This document shows positions 34,115 through 45,939 of a stretch of DNA of 64,000 nt, piece by piece (within the stretch, counting starts at the first letter, position 1; each line of letters opens with the position of its first letter). This DNA is from Dryocosmus kuriphilus (lineage: Eukaryota; Arthropoda; Insecta; Hymenoptera; Cynipidae): the NCBI GenBank assembly GCA_038277395.1, contig CM076196.1, positions 82,773,786 to 82,837,785 of the forward strand, read 5' to 3'. The translations under genes and the position numbers were made by a program. Below the pieces are notes generated by a model that saw only the letters and a program-made list of their open reading frames with translations, made no database searches and had not been told where the DNA came from.

Positions 34115-35237
34115 TACTGTAAAATAATAGAATATTTTGTTGAATTGTAATTCTACATAGTAAAAACAAATACTTAAAATTGTCTGTAATTAAGCAAAAT
34201 AAGTCTAAATTTAAAACCTGACTATCTGAGGTTCTCGTCATATTTTATTTAAAATGCGATCATTTTTACTTAGGTTCAGACCAGTTTTACTGAGTTTAAT
34301 GCCGCCTAATTTAAGCTGTGTAATAATTTTATATATTCTTTTTTACTATTATAGGGTATCAAAGATAGAACTAGTTTGATGCATATAAACATTTTGCTGA
34401 GTTTAGCCAACTGAAGAGTTGAGAGAATTTTAATTGAGACCATTTTTTATTCATTAATATATCTCTTTTATGTTTTTATGTTCGAAACTATTATCTCATA
34501 AAAAAAGAAACTTAAATATCAAATAATTTTATATAAAAAAAAATGTTTTAGAATTATCACACTTTTATGATTAATAAAATCCCACATAGAAGTAATTGCA
34601 GGTTTTTATTAATGACTCCGCCATTGACAATAAAAAAGAATACTTAAAACAGACATTAAAATTGGTTCGTGTTAAATTCAGTAAAATTCTACATTCAAGC
34701 AAAATTGATCTGATGTTTGGTAAAATTTTTTTTAAATTTAAGACCCAATTCTGGAATTCAGATAGTGAGGTCCTAAATTAAGACTAACTTTGCTTAAATC
34801 GAGTTAAACTTTGCTGAATCTTATCCAAACTAACTTTAACGTGTAAAAATGTTAAGTTCTTAAAAAATTGTATTTAGCATATTTTTGTGTCATATTTAGC
34901 AAGGATTCAATTTGTGAAAATTTCTCAGAAAGATTTTTTGTGTACTATACTTTGTACTACACCTTTTCCTTTCAAAGTTACAGTTAAAAACTTTTTTCGA
35001 ACATTTGTAAATTCCAAAATTCAGCTTTTTGAAGTTGCTTGTCCAGAGAGTTCATTTCCATCTCTGTAAGCCAATAAATTATAAATAAATAAAAATACAA
35101 AATTTTTACAAAATTATCAGTAAAAGAAAAAATAGAAATAAAAATAAAAGCTTTTAATAAACCTTTTTTTAATTATAAAGCACTTATGTAGAAAAAGATA
35201 AGAACACAATAATTTTCCACTAAATTTTACTATAGGA
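34115..35237. other. Intron stretch with low-level dispersed repeat words
   Basis: No gene is seen. Words such as AAATTCAGTAAAATT, TTTGCTTAAATCGAGT and TTTACTGAGTTTAA at 34260-34860 recur in diverged form at 54530-55270 (for example TTTACTGAATTTAA, TTTGCTTAAATTGAGC). This suggests two old copies of one unnamed repeat. Confidence 0.45.
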
Positions 35238-35354
35238 GTCAGTGAGGCTCAGATGGTAACGTACTGGTGTTAAAGTTCAGTAAATAAGCCAAGTATGCTG
35301 TCGTGGGTTCGAATCCCATTGCAGAAGAAGGAACTCAGATCGATTGTTGAAAGT
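35238..35354 (+). repeat. tRNA-like SINE head (A and B boxes)
   Basis: GAGGCTCAGATGGTAACG (about 35244-35261) matches a pol III A box. GGTTCGAATCC (35306-35316) is a perfect B-box core about 50 bp downstream. I cannot fold it into a normal cloverleaf and there is no canonical anticodon arm. It is therefore best read as a tRNA-derived SINE fragment rather than a functional tRNA. The younger SINE at 35371-35694 is inserted in its 3' region, in the opposite orientation. Confidence 0.6.
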
Positions 35355-35370
35355 TTAGCTTCTGTTTTAT

Positions 35371-35694
35371 TATTGTTTATTAGTTTATACTACTCCCTTC
35401 CCTTTTACGGGTTTTGAGAGTCTTCCAGAACAATAAAATTACAAACTTTCACAACTTCCTAAGCCTCAAAATCGACGAGTAACCCCCAAGCAATTTGCCC
35501 CTCGACATGAAGCATCTTCCCTGAAAGATCACTGGGCCTCTTTATGAGGGGACCTACAGTTTAACGTGGGTTCCCAACCACGAGAGATCCTCGGTAGAAG
35601 TACATAGAAAATTCCATTGGTACCGGCTCAGGAATAGAACCCCGGACCTCTTGCTTGGAAGGCCGGCGCGCTACCACCTGAGCCACCGAAGCTC
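35371..35694 (-). mobile_element. tRNA-derived SINE with perfect 16-bp target duplication
   Basis: Direct repeats TTAGCTTCTGTTTTAT at 35355-35370 and 35695-35710 flank the element exactly. On the - strand it starts AAGAGCTTCGGTGGCTCAGG. It has an A box (GGCTCAGGTGGTAGCGCG, 35668-35685) and a B-box-like GGTTCTATTCC (35631-35641), a non-coding body, and an AT-rich 3' end (ACTAATAAACAATA) next to the left duplication. Promoter boxes, length (324 bp), AT-rich tail and target duplication together show LINE-mobilised SINE insertion. The perfect duplication indicates a young insertion. Confidence 0.92.
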
Positions 35695-35710
35695 TTAGCT
35701 TCTGTTTTAT

Positions 35711-37911
35711 GGATATTTGTTTGTTCTATTCACAATTTATGAACAAATATATTGTTATGTACTGCTTCTTCTTCTCTTGTTCACTTTTTACTAACAAATA
35801 CATATAGTTTCAATAAAGATTAAAACTAAGTGAAATGGTGCAGTTATCAGTAAAACTGTGCACCCTTTTTGTCGAGAAATTAAAAAATTAACTCTGTGAA
35901 ACTTATCAAGTTAAGAAACCAAGTTGAGAAAAATCGATATGATAAATATTTGTTTTTCCAGAGTTTAGTCTATTCTCCATTCAATATTATCCCCTATTTT
36001 TCCAATTTTCTCCTAATTTCAATAGTTAAAATTCGACTAATTCAAAATCACAAAGAAAAGTGGATTGAAATTGAATAAAGGAGCCGAACAACTTTGATTC
36101 AGTTGAGCAGAGACCAGGGAACTTTAATATTTCAATCCTATCAATGATCTTATCCAACAAACGCAGTTTAAAAGCACGTAACACTGAACCAGAGTTGGAA
36201 TGTAAGCTCTATCTTGGGAATTTCCCGAGTCTGTTAGATCATTGTACTTGGTTCTCAGACCGAGGAGGAAATTTCTCGACAAGACTTTAATTAATTGGTA
36301 TGATCTCCTGCACTTTACGCCGTCAGCAGTTTCTGTGGAATTCTGCAGGACCATAGACCGTTAGCCTTTGGCTAGCCAAACTTGGTCACTTAGTTATAGA
36401 TGAACCTGCAGTAATTTCTTCCTCTCCTCCTATCTCTTCTTTTGTCTCTTCCTGACTTTATACTTTACCCAACCCATCCTTGTTCGTTTTAAACTTTGCT
36501 TTCTCTACTTTTATTTTTGATACTTTATCATCAGGCTCATTTGTGTCACGACACGTTTGCTATAACGTGTGCTTCTCTCATTTCCATTGGGATCGAATCG
36601 GCCGAGAACTCAGTCGGCTGGAACTGGCATTAAATTGGCTATAACTCCAATTAAATCTCGAGCGCGCGAATCAAGGGGGCTTATGAGTCGAACGTGATCG
36701 AACATAGTCTCTCTCAACTTTAGGTGACTGGAAGTTTTACTTTTTCTGCTTTATTTCGCAGTGTTGAATTTTTCGATACGGATGGCATTAAACCTAGTTT
36801 CTTTTTGTATCACTGATTCTGAGCGCAAAATATGAGATTCATCAAATATGTATTAAAGATTACATCATACTTCAAGTCCGATTACAATTTTCTAAACTCT
36901 TTAGTTAATACTTTCGAACAATGATGTAAGAATTTTCCTTCACTGCTCCCCTTAGTATACTTTCAGAAAAATATGGAGTTATAAGCAATTTGACGGAACA
37001 TCTCTATATTTATGATTCTGGATGTCAAAGCAGCTGCTGTTTATTCAATTAGTTCAGCAGAGCGAGTCAACGCCCAGAGGGGAACTGTAGAAATAATCGA
37101 GCAACAGGGGCTTTGATATTATATCCAAAATATTGTGTCACTACAATTATGTTTTATAGCCATTAGGATAATAGAAAAAGTTATTCTTTCTCAGAATAAA
37201 ATCGTTCTATTCTAGTACCAAATGAGTACATTAGTCGCTACTGTCTCTGTCCACAATGAAGGTGTATTCCACTCATTTAGATGATTTCCTGTATTTCATC
37301 ATTTATGATTTGATCAGCCAACCTGTTGCGACCGACATATTCAACCTAGGTAGGAAATCAGTATAATCGAAATTTGATCGTGTCACTGTGTCACTCTGAG
37401 GCTCCAGAGTCCAACAGATTTTCCTCTTGATTATGCTTATTCAACGCCTCCCTAGTTTGATCAGGAAAGCCCAGAACATATTGTGACGGTCCTGGATTCA
37501 ACCTTCTGAGGAGCTTTATTACCAATATGCTCCCATAATCCTGGGTCATAATAATGTTACAAAAGGTTGGAATTCTAGGACCTCGTAAAGCTTTGCAATA
37601 TCATAAAAGTGGTTTACGGAGCAGTGTCTAAAAATATTTTCCTGAATTTTCAAACGTGCTTTTCTACTTATTCATTCATCCATGGAACCTTCAACAATAT
37701 GGAGCAATAAAGAGCCTTATTTAAATGTTTTCATTTCCTTGTGGTTTGGATGCACTTAACGGCTTAACTTCGGCGTAAAATTTACGCTGGAGTAGAATTA
37801 ACGGAAGCATAAAAATAACTAGAATAAAATTATAGCGTACCCTTCTTTAGTATCACAGGTCCTTACACCAAGATAAACCTTTTCTGACTCGTAGATTTTA
37901 TTCATACCTTC
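35711..37911. other. Intron stretch, nothing clearly identified
   Basis: Composition is a little more balanced than in the flanks at 36120-36400 and 36530-36760. The latter patch includes GTCACGACACGTTTGC and GATCGAATCGGCCGAG. The - strand open frame at 36124-36354 has no known domain. These patches could be conserved non-coding sequence; I cannot tell without a comparison. Confidence 0.4.
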
Positions 37912-38770
37912 CTGAGTCGAAATTTTAGACCTGCTTTGAACCTGAATAACCTGAATAAGACCTCCTTTAAACCTGCATAACCTGAATAAGACCTCTTTTG
38001 GTCCTGCTTCACTCTTTAGGTCCTACTTTCGTCCTCCGACATTCTGCATCCTGAAAATTAGTTCCTATCTTAGACCTCCATGAGCTCCGTCATATCTGTA
38101 GTCTGTATTTTTCTCGTCGATGGCGCTAACAGCACTTGACGGAGCCAATAGACGCGGACCAGGGCAATATGGCCGCCCAGCTGTCCAAGTGGCTAAATAA
38201 CTGTATCCGGCAGTCATTTATTTCAGTATACTAAAAATCTTTATCCCTGTCCTGAACATTCGTGCAAATTACATAAGTGAATAAGTTTTTCTAGATTAAC
38301 CAGACTTGATGCTTGCGCCATGAAGTGAAATAACAATACGTGCGGTGTGATTTTTTGGATTAGCAAAATTTGACGCTTTCGTCATGAAGTGAAACAAGCG
38401 TATGTGCGGTGTGGTTTATGGAACTTTTACAATGAGCGTCCTAATTTGAAAACAATGGTCGAATGTTCGTTAATTGGCAGGGATAAAGTGGTAATTTTTA
38501 TTATAAACTCCAAACGAATTTTAGGAATGCCTTTTTGTCAGGTCGCATTATATATCTAGCATTTCAGTTCCATGGTGCGTGCCCAACAGAGTAGGGCGCG
38601 CTCAGTGGTGGGCATAGGAGGCCATAGGAGGTCCTCACGAGGCCCTACTTTAGACCTTAAAAGTGGAAGAAACCTCAATTGTATAGAAATAAGCCCTCTA
38701 TAGATCCTCCTAAAACCTATTAGGTCCTACAATTGGAGGTTTAAAGTAAGCCTAAAATTTCGACTCGGGT
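37912..38770. mobile_element. TIR element with a second inverted-repeat element nested inside
   Basis: The left arm CCTGAGTCGAAATTTTAGAC (37912 on) pairs with the right arm TAAAATTTCGACTCGGG (to about 38770). Both ends are followed inward by ACCT/AGGT-rich words (GACCTCCTTTAAACCTGC, GGTCCTACTTTCGTCC and their inverses). Inside, CTTTATCCCTG...GAACATTCG (about 38239-38262) is inverted as CGAATGTTCG...CAGGGATAAAG (about 38460-38490), enclosing an independent element. The inner part holds two tandem copies of about 65 bp sharing CATGAAGTGAAA and GTGCGGTGTG. No transposase frame is seen. Confidence 0.75.
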
Positions 38771-41700
38771 TTGTCTGTCAACGTTATAAAGAAATTAGGC
38801 AGAGATTCGAGGAAACAGTTTACCTGCTGAGTGTAGAAGACCACCATGGCTATAAATTAAATTATGCGAATGACCTATCTTTTTCAATTTTTTCAGTTGC
38901 GATGAGATTAAGTTTGAAGCGAGCATGGCTTAATAAATATGTAAATAATTAATTAAGGAACGACGTCAGGCCACCCCGTTACTGCGGGCTACCTCTGTAC
39001 CAAGCTCGATGCCCGCTCCTTAAATATTCTTTCCCTATTTATTTATACTTTTTATAGAATAAAAGATCAGATTGCTGATTCTCAATTTCATGAAAAAATC
39101 TTGGTGATGAACAAAAATATTTGACTAAACTGTTTTCTTATCTAGAAATTTAATATTCTGCTAATTATGTTTAGTCTGATGAGATAAGTAAAATCTATTT
39201 AATCTGAGTAGTGCATTCGCGATTCACTAGATTAAAGTTAAACTTACAAGTTTCGAAGACGATGCTGTCGATGCAGTTTTGGAAACAATGGTGAAGAAAG
39301 TGAGAGGAGAGATGTTGATCAGAATATGGGAAGTAAGGAGCGGGTATCGTGGCTCGGTGGGTGAAATCCTAACCGCCAGACTCTAAACAAAGAGCCAGTT
39401 AAATAAAAAATTCTGACAATGAATCTTTAATCATAATCTAATTCCCTGAACCTACGTACGACCTCGAACTTCGCATTTATCTAAAGCAACTAGGCGCGAC
39501 GGTGTTTCCTTCACTTTATCGATATAATCTTGCCTATCTTCATATATACTCTGAAACGCATCCTTTCAGGACCAAAAGCCTAATGAACTAAAACTATTCA
39601 AGCTAAACTACCCATGTCAACGTCAAGACAGAAATTTAGGTTGTCAGGAAAACATCCGGTACGATGCGAGTACGCGAACGTAAACAGCAACAACTTTCAG
39701 TTAAATGCAAGATGAATTTGCATTTCATGAAACAAGTAAAACGAGCTAGAAGTCTGCTCTGCGGGATATAGGATATGATGTATAAGATGTGCTCCGATCT
39801 TAACCATAAATAAGCTCGAAATATTTAATGTAGTTTTATTGAAAAGTTCCAGGTGTATTCTCGAGAATCCACATATTTTTCATTAACTTTCTACAAGTAT
39901 TTCTTTAGAAATGGATACTCCTTTGAAAATTGGATTGTAAGAGTCACTCAAGTAATACGCGAGGAAAATAGAAGGTTTATAAAAAGCGCCTGTTTTTTTT
40001 TTAAACTGACACAGTTGCTTTCAAACAAATAAAAACATTTTTTTAATTTAAAAATTCAGACAATTTTATAACGGAAATTTTTCATTTATATTCACACGAC
40101 AATCAATTCTTTGTGATATTTTTATTTCCTAAACTATTTTTTAAAGTGTATCTATTAAGGCACTGACTAGTGTTATGGAATTTTCCGTAAGACTAACCGG
40201 TCACGTACAGCGTTAGGGTTAAAGTTATGAAAAGTTCCGTAACTTTAACCATGAACGAGCTGGAAATGGGTTAATCTTACAGAATATTCCGTAAAAGTAT
40301 ACAGTACGTTCCATTAAATATAAATAATATTTCCTATTTCAAATAATCGCAGTATACTTCCGCAAGAAAATTTATGGATTTATTTGTTTCATTCTTTGAT
40401 GGTAAACGAATTTTACACTAAAATATTTTTGTTAAATGAACTATTTTGATACCTAAAAATTTTTTTAACTTCCGGTAAAGTAAACATCTTAAAAGAAGTT
40501 ATGAATTTACGGCATAATAGATACAAATCTGTCATTAATTCATTGTCAAGTTTACTAATATATTCAGAAAACATTAAAGCTTCGAGAAAAATGATTAATT
40601 TTTGTGTAACAAACAGTATACCTAAATACTTAATAATTAACAATGTTCTGTAAAAAATGGCATATAGACAAGCAAAGAGTTAAACCAGTTGTTGTACTCG
40701 TAGTAAAGATATAGAGATTACAAGATTTTGAGAAATTAAAAAGTTTTCTTTTAAAGCAAGTCTCTGGCGCCATATAATTAAAATTAGAGTTTTAGCGCCC
40801 TTGAAAATTTTAAAGCTATGAAATTATTCGTATTTCAAAAGAAAAAAATGTCTTGCTAAACTTACGCGCTCCTTTGTGTTTTATTATTTTACAAATTTAC
40901 ACTGATATTGTTTCCGTTGTAAAAGGTCGATTAATTTGAAGTTAGGGAGAACCACTACCGAATACCTCAACATAAATGACAGAAAATAAAGTTTTCAATC
41001 AATAAACTTAAATGTAAAACTACGTTTTATAGTCTTGGAGCCTTTAAGTTTTCTTTTTTTTTAAAGGGAATTGTAAAAAGGATTTACTCGTGAAAGTAAA
41101 GTGTAGAGGTAATTAGAGTTCTCAAAACTGTAATATAGTTATTCTAGCAGAGCTATGAATGACCCATTTTTCTTTGGACATATCAAACAAAAGAGGATTT
41201 CTTTGAATCACTTGTTGAACTACTGAGGTGGTACCAGAAAAAGCAGCTCGCTTGAAAACAGAATTTATCCAAAAGTATGGAAACAATGGTTCAATGCATT
41301 GTCTTTGTTCGCATGAAACAATCATCGTAAGCGTCTCTTACAGTTCGTGATCTGTGCGAACTTGTTGCCCTCTAAATAATAAAAAAATTATGAGTTATTC
41401 TTTATGCTGCTCCTTTGTTCATTTGAAGAGAAAAACACCTAAATATAAGTAAATACTTCTATAATATAAAGGTTGCATAATTTAAAAATGCAGTTAAACA
41501 TGTTGCACCAAAAGTATTTTGTAGTGAGCTTTATAAAAATCCAAAAAGTTCGTGCCTCATGAATGGAATTTTATGATCTAAAGTAAAAAGAAACGCTTTC
41601 CCCTTTTATAACCTCTTTAAAAAAGCACAGTTTATCTATTACGTGGAATATTTGAACAAGGCTTCTATCTCATGTCATCAAATTTTTATTCACCCTACAA

Positions 41701-44525
41701 AAAATACGCTTTTCAATAAAACGAGGTATACGAAATAGTGAAGTGAGAATGTTACTATTTATTTTTTGCTCAAAACATATTGTAAATATATTTTTTAAAA
41801 TCCCTTTTCACATAAAAAAACTGTTGCAAAAATGGGAGCAGGATGAACTTTTCTAGAACATATACCTCGTTAAAAACGAATGCCAAGGGTATTTATTACC
41901 CCAGAGGACTTCATTACATATTTAGTTAGCCTGAAGGACCGCAAATCTCGCCAACATTTTCTCCATTATCTGCTACTTCTTCTTCAGTTCTATACTTTGA
42001 AAAATGTACTTTACTTTTATCCTACTGAAGTTTACCTCGAAGGAAATTTTTCATCCATATCGTTCAATTTGTTCGAAAAGTACATTCTCCAGTTGGCCCT
42101 TTTTCAATAGATGCCTACTTAAGTTCGCATAATCTCCTTATGTCATAACTATACTTGCCCCACTGGTCTTAAGGCACTTAAAGAGAAAAGCTTTAAGACA
42201 CTTCTTCAGAGACGGGAACATGCTCACGAAAGAGGGATTAGAATTTGAAACTTGGAAGTAATTTAGGTTAATGCATGATAAAGTGACGTCCATTTCCCAA
42301 TATTCGAGGCTTTCCTCTATGTAGGAACGAATCATTGTCATTTATTATTTAATGAGCCTGTTCTGAATATTTTATGATTATGATATGAATGAGAGCGAAA
42401 CTTGAAGAATTTACAAACTTTTAATGAGGCTACATTCATGGGTTTGTAATTGACAATAGACAAAGGATATTTATAGAATTATTTTCATTAGTATTGATTT
42501 CAACTATCTCTTACAATACCAGTTTAACTACACAAACAGTGCCTAAAATTTCGCATAACTCGTCACAGTTTGCTCAGTTTTGATTTTGAATTATACTAGC
42601 ATATTTCTTGTATAATTTCTTTAAAAATAGTTCCATTTTCAATACATCCTTTTTCAAAGACTTAATGTTCGTTTCTTCAGTTTTGAAAGTTTTCGTATAA
42701 TATAATGCTTCATTTGAATGGTTACTAATTATACGTAAAATTTCGAAAGTTTATAAATTAAAATGAGGCAAATTTAAACGCTACAATTTGAAATTTTGAA
42801 ATCTTATAGATATTGAATAAGCTTGAAAGATTCAAGTGAAATTTGTTAAATTCTGGATTCTTCAATTTGAAATAACTATTTAATTATTATTGATATCAAA
42901 TATTTGTGGATTTTACGCGGTTTTTTTCACATTGAACCATTCTGTTTTAGATAAATTAATTTTCAAGAAATCTGTTAAGAAAAATGTAAAGTTTTGAACA
43001 TGTTATTTTACAAATATCCTCTGTTGAATGGAATTAACTTTTGAAATTAGCAATTTTGTATATTTATTTCAACTTCGAAAGAATAAATTCTGTAGCTTCA
43101 AATTAAAATTGTTTTAATTATTCAACTAAGACGCTTCAAATTTTCGATGATTATTAAGAAAAGTTTCGCATAATATTTTGTTTTATTTCGAAAATTTGAT
43201 TTTAAGTTGTTAAATTTTTAACAGATGGATTTCGAAATTTGAATTGAAACTTGCCATTTCAGAATTTTTCTCCACTTTGAAAGTTTTGCATAAAAAATTG
43301 ACAATTTTTAATATTAATTAAAAGTCAGGATCGTTTGATTTTTTAACGTTTTCAGTTAATAATTATTCAATTTTAAATTCTTCAATTTTACATTTTAATC
43401 ATTCAGATTTTATGATTTCCTATTTAATATAAAGTATTCAATTTTGTACGTTCCAAATTTAAAATTGACGTCAAAAATATACAATTTTTTTTAGGTCGCC
43501 ATCAAGCCTTGATGGAAGATTACTTATTGAGTACAGAGTGACTGCATTATTTTAATTTTCGTTTGGTCAATTTATTAGTGAATAAATAATAAAATTTATA
43601 ATGGATCAAATCCTTCTATCGAAGTTTACAACTTTAGTTTCGGGCACGTATTTCGATACCGATGAGCACCCAAACAGAAAATATCAAAGAATTTTTTCAC
43701 CTTTTTTGTCGTTGCTTATGGCTGTAGAATTTACAATTCAACCAAAAATTTTAATAATTCAGTGATTCTTTTAGATAGGACATCTTTTTGTCGAAGCTTT
43801 ATTACCATCTGAAAAAATCAGTACAACTAGTAAACTTAGTGCTTCAAAGAAGCAGATTTTGGTACGCATATCCTATATCCAGCGAGCAATTTCTCATTTA
43901 AGATCGCACGTATTTGTCTCTCTAATTCAGATAGAATTTATGATTCTGATAAACTGTAGTGATTTTAAACACTTGCTAACACTTTATTGATACTTATGCA
44001 GTATGTTGACTTCACCACTTATTTTTCTTAATTCTCACAAACCCTTCAATAAATAACCACTTTAAACGGTTATCGATAAACAAAATAGTACCGTCTTTTT
44101 TAAAATTCAGAATAAACACGACGCGCTAAAATTGACTAAAACGTAGGCAAATAAAAGTAAAAATAACGAACTATAAAAGAAACTAAAAATGAGAGTATCT
44201 AAAAGTAAAATCCAGCCTGTTCATAAAAAGTAGTAGAGGCATCCTAGGTCGAATCTGAAAACGAATTCACAGAAGATTATAATCTAAAAAGTCTAAACGG
44301 TCTTTAAGAATCAAGTATTTTCCTGGTAATGATGCAAGTTTGAAATCGTACCGAGTTCGTATTCGATCATGGTGCCCATGATAAAGAAAACTAATTGGAT
44401 TCAATAATGACTAAATTTTATTAATAAGAGAATCACTAGAAAAAAGAAATGTACATGTATATATAAATATATATGTATGTAAGATATATAAAATACACAA
44501 ATATACACACATGATGAAACGTTAG
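38771..44525. other. 14.2-kb intron, last part
   Basis: No exon is recognised. Small structures: an A-box-like GTGGCTCGGTGGGTG at about 39349 without a B box; hairpin GGTTAAAGTTA / TAACTTTAACC at 40217-40250, surrounded by three copies of a GAAWWTTCCGTAA word; and palindrome CCATCAAGCCTTGATGG at 43498-43514. Open frames at 41122-41325 (-) and 41880-42110 (+) show no domain. The last 70 bp before the exon are TA-rich (TATATATAAATATATATG) with a poor pyrimidine tract. Confidence 0.5.
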
Positions 44526-44706
44526 TGCGGATGAGGGTTTCGACGGGACGTTCCAAACAAACGTGGTGGTCACGCATAACGGCAGTTGCCTGTACGTCCC
44601 TCCGGGCATCTTCAAGAGCACATGCAAGATAGACATCACTTGGTTCCCCTTTGACGACCAACACTGTGACATGAAGTTCGGATCCTGGACCTACGACGGC
44701 AACCAG
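44526..44706 (+). CDS. nAChRalpha: nAChR alpha subunit, 181-bp internal exon (Cys-loop, loops E and B)
   Basis: Translation completes the split serine (AG|T) and gives ADEGFDGTFQTNVVVTHNGS, then CLYVPPGIFKSTCKIDITWF, then PFDDQHCDMKFGSWTYDGNQ: 60 codons plus one base. CKIDITWFPFDDQHC is the disulfide Cys-loop with exactly 13 residues between cysteines, diagnostic of the pentameric ligand-gated channel superfamily. SCLYVPPGIFKS lies in the loop E strand and SWTYDG is loop B with its agonist-binding aromatic. NGS is a likely glycosylation site. The donor is CAACCAG|GTACAC (phase 0). The acceptor ATGAAACGTTAG has almost no pyrimidine tract, but it is the only AG that joins the upstream exon in frame with the conserved MYNSADEGFDG. 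THNGS and QHCD fit alpha5/6/7-group subunits. Open frames on the opposite strand here are shadows. Confidence 0.96.
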
Positions 44707-45924
44707 GTACACTACTGTCTCCAATACAAACACACGCTAACACGCAGAGCACCACCGTTTCCTATTCCTCGGGCTTCTCAACATCCCCCAACGACCATTT
44801 CGTCTTCGAGGAAAAACCGGAAGTGTCGTGCCGGATTTCAAGAAATTTTCTGGACATTGTGTTCAGGCGGGAGTGATAAAAATTTCTTTATCGCTCCTGA
44901 AAAATCGAGAAAGGCCCAGATCTCCAGAAACTAACAAAAGGCGATAAAATCACAGCCACTTCTTTCAATTTTATTTTCCCCACAAGTTGACCTTTCTCAG
45001 CAAAACCTTTCTTACAGTTCTTTTCTTTGAGTTCCATTTTATCAAGCAGAAATCAATTTTCAAATTTCGCTTCTTTCTCGAATGCCATCGTGAAATCCGG
45101 CACACTATCTGAACCTCGTTTTCCACGTTGATTGGCCCGGCTTTCTTTATATCCCACACGAGAGCGCAACACACTAGCAAAGCTCCATAGATAGTCCTTT
45201 ACACGCTTGGTAGCTTCAGAGGTAATAATGACGATAGGATGCAAAAAAAAAAAAGAAAAAAGTAACTACTTTATTGGAGGGAAAAGGAGAGAGGAAGGAA
45301 CGTGATTGCTTGTCCGTTTCGGGGATTGCTTCCCGATCGAGGCGGGAAATCTGCGATGGATCGCCCGTGGGAACGCCGCGCCGCCCGCTTGAATATTTAT
45401 CTCGAACGCTGGCATGCCGAGCGAGCAAAGTACATCGGCAAGAGACTTGGAGTTTACGAGGATAACCAAAATGGGTTTCGGCCAAGTTCTCCACGTCAGC
45501 TATATGGGCTGGAATCAGGAGTCATCTAACTTGTCGTTCGCGATCCAGTTTGCCGGCTCATTCCCCAGGCATTCGGTCTACCACGCGTAACCTCAGAATG
45601 ATAAATTCATTTCACTCTCTCAATTTGCAGTACAACCCATGAGTCGCTGTATATACTCTATACAAATTACAAACTCAATATCCGAGAAAATAGTCTTTCG
45701 TCCGTGAAGTTTAATACATAGTTTCGTTGTTTTTGGTCTAGAGTTCATATTGCTCTCGAGCCAACATCTTCTGTCTCGAGCCAATTATTTTTCCCCAAAG
45801 GCGACCTACAAAAGTTGCTAGATGAAATGTCTCTTTTTCGTCTTGCTAAACAACTTTTCTTTTTGAATCGCACAAATTCTCGGACGAAAAACTTAGTAAC
45901 GACAGTGGGAAAAACATTTGTTTG
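44707..45924. other. Start of the 15.9-kb intron, with a GC-rich patch
   Basis: A hairpin, GGGAGTGATAAAAATTTCTTTATCGCTCC, lies near 44870-44898. At 45280-45560 composition becomes strikingly GC-rich (CGATCGAGGCGGGAAATC, GAACGCCGCGCCGCCC). Open frames there on both strands match nothing I know. It may be conserved non-coding DNA or the body of the retroelement whose primer-binding site follows. TCTCGAGCCAA occurs twice at about 45755 and 45775. Confidence 0.45.
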
Positions 45925-45939
45925 TGGCGCCCAACGTGG
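45925..45939 (+). other. Orphan retroelement primer-binding site (tRNA-Lys type)
   Basis: TGGCGCCCAACGTGG is complementary to the 3' end, including the added CCA, of a tRNA-Lys(CTT)-type tRNA. Inclusion of TGG argues against a genomic tRNA gene, which lacks CCA. Such 15-18-nt sites lie just inside the 5' LTR of Ty3/gypsy and BEL/Pao elements. An LTR ending in ACA may finish at about 45916, just upstream. No gag or pol frame follows, so only a leader remnant is inferred. Confidence 0.55.

Noticed and set aside
39340..39410. tRNA-like GTGGCTCGGTGGGTGAAATC
   Set aside because: An A-box-like word only; no B box and no cloverleaf, so neither a tRNA nor a supported SINE.
44401..44733. Opposite-strand open frames over the Cys-loop exon
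   Set aside because: They are antisense shadows of a strongly conserved receptor exon.
45266..45529. Possible coding exon in the GC-rich patch of the 15.9-kb intron
   Set aside because: Several frames are open at once because of base composition; no conserved domain, and it would break the nAChR reading frame if included.
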